Source of the DNA: an uncultured Spirochaetales bacterium
GTDB taxonomy: Bacteria > Spirochaetota > Spirochaetia > Sphaerochaetales > Sphaerochaetaceae
Assembly (NCBI GenBank): GCA_949285905.1
Contig: CASDZV010000087.1
Coordinates: forward strand, 1-34,758
DNA length: 34,758 nucleotides
Reading direction: 5' to 3'
Below the pieces are notes generated by a model. The model saw only the letters and a list, made by a program, of their open reading frames with translations. It had not been told where the DNA came from and made no database searches. Both the position numbers and the translations under genes were made by a program. Each line of letters begins with the position of its first letter. Positions within the stretch are counted from its first letter, which is position 1. This document shows positions 31,626-34,758 of the stretch, in pieces.

Positions 31626-33356
31626 TCACTCCATATAACCGCCCTTCATTGGGCTGACAGCATGTTCGGAATAAATCTTCAGCACCCCTGATGGATACTT
31701 TGAATGGAACGGTTTGAGATGTGCCTTGCGCTCTGCAAAAATCTTCCCGATTTCGTCCTCGCTCATTTCTTTCCCAGCAACACCTACTATCGAGAGCGTT
31801 CTGGAAGGAATATCGAGCTCAATAAGGTCATTCTCTTCCACAAGAGCTATAGGTCCGCCTTCTGCGGCCTCTGGACTTACATGTCCGACAGCAGGGCCCT
31901 TTGAAGCCCCTGAGAATCTTCCATCAGTGATAAGTGCAATGCTCTTTCCAAGCTCCGGATCCGATGAGATTGCCTCAGTTGTGTAGAAAAGCTCCGGCAT
32001 TCCAGATCCCTTCGGCCCTTCATAACGGACAATCACGGCATCTCCAGGCTGAATCTTATGGGAAAGCACTGCAGCGATAGCTTCTTCCTCTGAATTGAAA
32101 GGCTTTGCCTTCAGCACTGCATGGAACATCTCCTTAGGCACAGCAGAGTGCTTGATGACAGCACCTTCCGGTGCAAGATTGCCTTTCAAAATCGCAATAG
32201 TTCCCTCCGATCCTATCGGATTGGAGTATGGGCGGATGATATCTTCCTTCTTAACGCCTTTTTTCCTGAGGTACTCCTCTGCGATAGCGTAGTAATCGGA
32301 ATTCTTTATATCCTCGAGATTCTCCCCGACTGTCTTACCTGTAACAGTCATGGCATCAAGATGAAGAAGGTCCTTGATCTCCTCCATGATTGCAGGAACA
32401 CCTCCTGCATAATAGACGTACTCTGCTGGCCAGAATCCAGCGGGGCGCACATTCAGGATATAATGGGCACTCTTATGAATTCTCTCGAATGTCTCAGCGT
32501 CTATTGATACGCCGAACTCATGCGCGATTGCAGGAAGATGGAGGATTGCATTGGTCGACCCAGAGATAGCAGCATGTACCATGATGGCATTCTCAAAACT
32601 CTTGAGTGTCACGATATCACGGGCAGTCTTTCCTGAAAGAGCAAGTGCCATTGCTGTTCTTCCGGCTCTCTCTGCTGTCTTCTGAAGCTCTGGGGAGATG
32701 GCTGGCAGCAACGCTGTTCCAGGGAGAGCAAGACCAAGTGCTTCTGTCATCACCTGCATAGTGCAGGCTGTTCCCATGAAAGAACATGCACCGCATGTAG
32801 GACATGCATTATGTTTGTAATAATCAAACTCTTCGGGAGTAATCTCGCCGCGGGCGCACTCTGCATTGTATTTACCGATCATCTCAAGCGTAAGGAGATC
32901 TGGACCTGCGGCCATCACACCACCAGGAACCACAACAGATGGAAGATTTGTTCTTCCGATTCCCATCAGAAGTCCAGGAAGGCCCTTGTCACAGGAAGCA
33001 ATGAAGACACCCGCATCGAAAGGGGTTGCATTGTTATGGATCTCCACCATATTTGCAATCATGTCCCGTGAAGCGAGCGAGTAATTGATACCATCATGGC
33101 CCTGTGCCTGACCATCGCAGATATCAGTAACGAAATAGCGGGCTGCTTTTCCGCCCTCTTCCCTGACACCATCGGAGGCCTTGTTCACGAGATCAAGCAG
33201 ATGGCTTGAACCTGGATGGCTGTCACCGAATGTGCTTTCTATAAGAATCTTCGGTTTATCCAGATCACTTGACTTCCAGCCCATTCCCAGTCTCAGAGGA
33301 TCCATTTCAGGGGCAATTGCCCTAATCTTTTCACTTATTAAAGTCTCTTTACTCAT
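31626..33356 (-). CDS. IlvD/Edd family dehydratase, YjhG/YagF-like (probable sugar-acid dehydratase)
   Basis: Iron-sulfur dehydratase of 576 residues. It has SCDKGLPG and CPTCGACSFMGTACTMQ, the cluster and active-site segments, HLDAMTVTGKTVGENLE, and LITDGRFSGASKGPAVGHVSPEA near the C-terminus. The opening GMGWKSSDLDKPKILI and TDICDGQAQGHDG match E. coli YagF/YjhG, which dehydrate D-xylonate, better than true dihydroxy-acid dehydratase. The PCNxH motif that supplies one cluster cysteine in IlvD is PGSSH here (Gly49). ATG 33356 has GGAGG at 5 nt. It is the first gene of the sugar-acid operon with no branched-chain amino acid genes nearby. An automated pipeline would probably call it ilvD. Confidence 0.88.
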   Translation of the reverse strand: MSKETLISEKIRAIAPEMDPLRLGMGWKSSDLDKPKILIESTFGDSHPGSSHLLDLVNKASDGVREEGGKAARYFVTDICDGQAQGHDGINYSLASRDMIANMVEIHNNATPFDAGVFIASCDKGLPGLLMGIGRTNLPSVVVPGGVMAAGPDLLTLEMIGKYNAECARGEITPEEFDYYKHNACPTCGACSFMGTACTMQVMTEALGLALPGTALLPAISPELQKTAERAGRTAMALALSGKTARDIVTLKSFENAIMVHAAISGSTNAILHLPAIAHEFGVSIDAETFERIHKSAHYILNVRPAGFWPAEYVYYAGGVPAIMEEIKDLLHLDAMTVTGKTVGENLEDIKNSDYYAIAEEYLRKKGVKKEDIIRPYSNPIGSEGTIAILKGNLAPEGAVIKHSAVPKEMFHAVLKAKPFNSEEEAIAAVLSHKIQPGDAVIVRYEGPKGSGMPELFYTTEAISSDPELGKSIALITDGRFSGASKGPAVGHVSPEAAEGGPIALVEENDLIELDIPSRTLSIVGVAGKEMSEDEIGKIFAERKAHLKPFHSKYPSGVLKIYSEHAVSPMKGGYME

Positions 33357-33379
33357 CCTAGCCTCCGATAAAAGACAAC

Positions 33380-33394
33380 AGATGTCTGACGTCT
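33380..33394. promoter_or_regulatory. Operator-like palindrome before the dehydratase operon
   Basis: AGATGTCTGACGTCT is symmetric at 12 of 14 positions around a central base, with a GTCTGAC core of the type bound by FadR/FCD GntR regulators. It would sit at about +5 to +19 of the transcript from the TATAAT promoter, a repressing position. The GntR gene next door is the likely regulator. Confidence 0.6.
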
Positions 33395-33405
33395 TATCTT
33401 TAGAG

Positions 33406-33433
33406 ATTATACATCAGATTTGCTAAGAAACAA
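33406..33433 (-). promoter_or_regulatory. Promoter of the sugar-acid operon
   Basis: Minus-strand TATAAT (33406-33411, perfect) with TTGTTT (33428-33433) 16 nt upstream. The predicted start near 33399 is followed directly by the palindromic operator. Confidence 0.65.
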
Positions 33434-33480
33434 TAAGAATTTGCAGATTAATACAAACTGAGAAAAATCGAGCAGGAATG

Positions 33481-33503
33481 CTTGCATATTCATGAAATGC
33501 AAG
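33481..33503. repeat. Near-palindrome in the regulator-dehydratase intergenic region
   Basis: CTTGCAT (33481-33487) and ATGCAAG (33497-33503) are inverted around TTCATGAA, itself a palindrome. It could be a second operator, or the terminator of the GntR gene, though only a distant T-run (ATTTTTCTC) follows on the minus strand. I see no gene in the rest of 33434-33601. Confidence 0.4.
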
Positions 33504-33601
33504 TCAATCTCTCATCATATTGGGAAGTGAAATCGCAATGACCCTGCGCTGCATCGCTGAGAGCAGTAACAGTAAGATGAAGAAAAACTTCCAAACCTGT
33601 T

Positions 33602-34306
33602 TCAGGAATTATCCCTGAGGTCCTTCTCCATCGTTTCACGGTTGAATGCGATATGCTCTTTCATAGCTTTCTCAGCTGCTTCCGGATCATGACGGCGTAT
33701 TGCATCTACAATTGCCCTGTGTGTCCTGATAGTTGGCTCAACCAGCGAGCGTCCTGTAACATCAATAAATAGCGGAATCGCCTGCATGAGTATTGGAATA
33801 AGATTTGGTGCTACGGAGTTGCCTGTGCACTCTGCCCAGAGCTTGTGAAGCTCCATATCAGGGGCAGCATGATTGGAACCGCTCCTGATGAGATCCTCTA
33901 CCTCGCGGCAGAGCATTTCCATCTTTTTGATATCATCATCAGTCGCATTGACAGCTGCTTTGCGGACAATCCAGGGCTCCATCACAGCCCTTATTTCGCA
34001 CAAGTCCAATGCAAGCTGCCTCTGGTCTGAGAAAAACTGGAAGCCGAGAGGATCTTTCCCGATTCCGACATTGTGGCAGACGAAAGTTCCCTCACCACGA
34101 TGTATTTCGAAAATATTACTCGAAACAAGCTGCTTCACAGCTTCTCGGACAGTGCTGCGGCTGACATTGAGCTCTTTGCCCAATTCAAGTTCCGAAGGGA
34201 CTTTATCGCCAGGTTTAAGCTTTCCGGTCTTAACCGCCTCTATGAGAATATCTGCAACCTGCTCCGATAGGGGCCGCCTTTCCACAGCCAGAGCTCCATC
34301 TATCAT
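33602..34306 (-). CDS. GntR family transcriptional regulator, FadR/FCD subfamily
   Basis: DNA-binding regulator of 234 residues. Residues about 10-75 form the GntR winged helix (KVPSELELGKELNVSRSTVREAV, then HRGEGTFV). The FCD ligand domain follows, with a DLCEIRAVMEPWIVRKAA helix and metal-binding pattern DMELH, THRAIVDAI and MKEHI. FCD regulators usually sense sugar acids or carboxylates and repress neighbouring catabolic genes. ATG 34306 has GAGGAGG 6 nt away; the longer frame to 34348 runs into the terminator upstream. It lies upstream of, and on the same strand as, the dehydratase operon. The perfect palindrome TAGTACTA in its own upstream region (34331-34338) could be an autoregulatory site. 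Confidence 0.93.
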   Translation of the reverse strand: MIDGALAVERRPLSEQVADILIEAVKTGKLKPGDKVPSELELGKELNVSRSTVREAVKQLVSSNIFEIHRGEGTFVCHNVGIGKDPLGFQFFSDQRQLALDLCEIRAVMEPWIVRKAAVNATDDDIKKMEMLCREVEDLIRSGSNHAAPDMELHKLWAECTGNSVAPNLIPILMQAIPLFIDVTGRSLVEPTIRTHRAIVDAIRRHDPEAAEKAMKEHIAFNRETMEKDLRDNS

Positions 34307-34345
34307 CGAAAACCTCCTCAGCACACTCAATAGTACTAATTTACA

Positions 34346-34373
34346 CAAAAACCGGGGTAACGTCTCCCCGGTT
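34346..34373 (-). terminator. Intrinsic terminator of the Rpn-family gene
   Basis: A perfect 8-bp stem, AACCGGGG/CCCCGGTT (34350-34357 and 34366-34373), with an 8-nt loop. On the minus strand it is followed by TTTTTGTG. It isolates the GntR gene from the upstream minus-strand gene. Confidence 0.75.
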
Positions 34374-34448
34374 AAATGTAATTTGTATGAAAAGCATTAG
34401 CTGCTGCAAAGTTTAGTCTATACAACGAGCCGCCTCATGACTTGAAAT

Positions 34449-34758
34449 TCAGAGAAGCATTCCGCTCTGGATGCTCTCTACTTCTCCCATAGAGAGTCCT
34501 GAGTATTCAGCAATCTTGGAAAGCGGAAGATGTCCGTCAGCAATCATCGTGCGCGCAGTCTCCCTGCGGCTTGCCGCCGCACCTTCTTTCCTTCCGGTTT
34601 CAAGACCTTCTTTCCTTCCGGTTCTGATTCCCTCATCCCTTCCTTCATTGTAGGTTTCCACGAATTCGTTTCCCATTCTCTCTATCCCTTCCTCTTTCTC
34701 CTTGAAATACCGCACCTTCCAGCTGAGCTCATTATAATGCATCTCTGCCGGATCGGCA
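34449..34758 (-). CDS. Rpn-family recombination-promoting nuclease, C-terminal part (cut by window edge)
   Basis: The frame is open to the window edge and reads ADPAEMHYNELSWKVRYFKE at its visible start, the usual end of the PD-(D/E)XK nuclease domain in Rpn/PDDEXK-transposase proteins. The tail has three 8-residue units (GRDEGIRT, GRKEGLET, GRKEGAAA) and a short helix-turn-helix-like end (LPLSKIAEYSGLSMGEVESI). An ATG at 34742 lies inside the domain, so it is not the true start. At least 102 residues are visible; full-length members have about 300. The catalytic residues lie outside the window. A terminator follows. Confidence 0.8.
   Translation of the reverse strand, partial: ADPAEMHYNELSWKVRYFKEKEEGIERMGNEFVETYNEGRDEGIRTGRKEGLETGRKEGAAASRRETARTMIADGHLPLSKIAEYSGLSMGEVESIQSGMLL
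34581..34652. repeat. 24-bp tandem repeat in the Rpn gene tail
   Basis: ACCTTCTTTCCTTCCGGTT is repeated exactly at 34581-34599 and 34605-34623 (period 24), with a third degenerate unit beyond. Changes in copy number would keep the reading frame because 24 is divisible by 3. Confidence 0.75.

Noticed and set aside
31626..33356. Branched-chain amino acid biosynthesis (ilvD) role
   Set aside because: The sequence is closer to the YjhG/YagF branch, no other ilv or leu genes are nearby, and the operon context is sugar-acid uptake.
1..34758. CRISPR array or intact insertion sequence
   Set aside because: No regularly spaced direct repeats of CRISPR type were seen, and the only transposon-like genes are the TnpB relic and the partial Rpn gene.

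Overview
The window looks like chromosome of an obligately or mainly anaerobic, host- or sediment-associated bacterium, most likely a spirochaete of the Sphaerochaeta/Treponema type. The organism call is inference. It rests on a bacterial V/A-type ATPase operon, a class III (oxygen-sensitive) ribonucleotide reductase with its radical-SAM activase, a small 2[4Fe-4S] ferredoxin, PurU, and fragments of DUF4143-ATPase and Rpn-nuclease genes, which are common in that group. Protein-family similarity was judged by eye, without any database search.

Region 1 (207-11349, minus strand) is one long, tightly packed operon. Transcribed from a good promoter at 11375-11403 it encodes V/A-type ATPase subunits H(G)-like, C, I, K, F, E, A, B and D, mostly with 4-nt ATGA overlaps. 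It continues into a universal stress protein, a PtsN-like PTS EIIA and a beta-CASP metallo-beta-lactamase RNA nuclease. A divergent promoter drives tRNA-Pro(GGG), which is followed by its own terminator and a flavodoxin-like reductase.

Region 2 (12174-18534, minus strand) holds topB, two tandem YbgC-like thioesterases, nrdG and nrdD. NrdD carries a C-terminal glutaredoxin-like domain with a CPNC motif. A pair of NrdR-box-like sites 31 bp apart lies upstream of nrdD, and the nrdD leader can form alternative hairpins.

Region 3 (18599-26448) is a mixed housekeeping stretch: a MATE exporter, a ferredoxin too short for ordinary ORF cut-offs, a GrpB-cytidine deaminase fusion, a decayed TnpB (IS605 type) with right-end stem-loops, xseA-xseB-purU, an RluA-type pseudouridine synthase, a Bax-inhibitor-1/YccA membrane protein, a Bcp peroxiredoxin and a decayed DUF4143-type ATPase gene. 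Several genes here and in region 2 (topB, MATE, xseA, nrdG) have no Shine-Dalgarno sequence and a -10-like hexamer only 6-8 nt before the start codon, suggesting leaderless mRNAs.

Region 4 (26450-34306, minus strand) is a catabolic locus. It encodes a FadR/FCD-type GntR regulator, then a YjhG/YagF-like IlvD/Edd dehydratase, a Gfo/Idh/MocA oxidoreductase, a TIM-barrel isomerase, a GntP permease, a second TIM-barrel isomerase and a DUF3137-like membrane protein. A perfect TATAAT and a 15-bp operator-like palindrome precede the dehydratase. The set resembles E. coli yjhIHGF (xylonate use) but swaps the aldolase for an oxidoreductase and two isomerases, so it may be an undescribed sugar-acid pathway. 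It is the best candidate for a new system here. The right edge carries the 3' part of an Rpn-family nuclease gene that runs out of the window.
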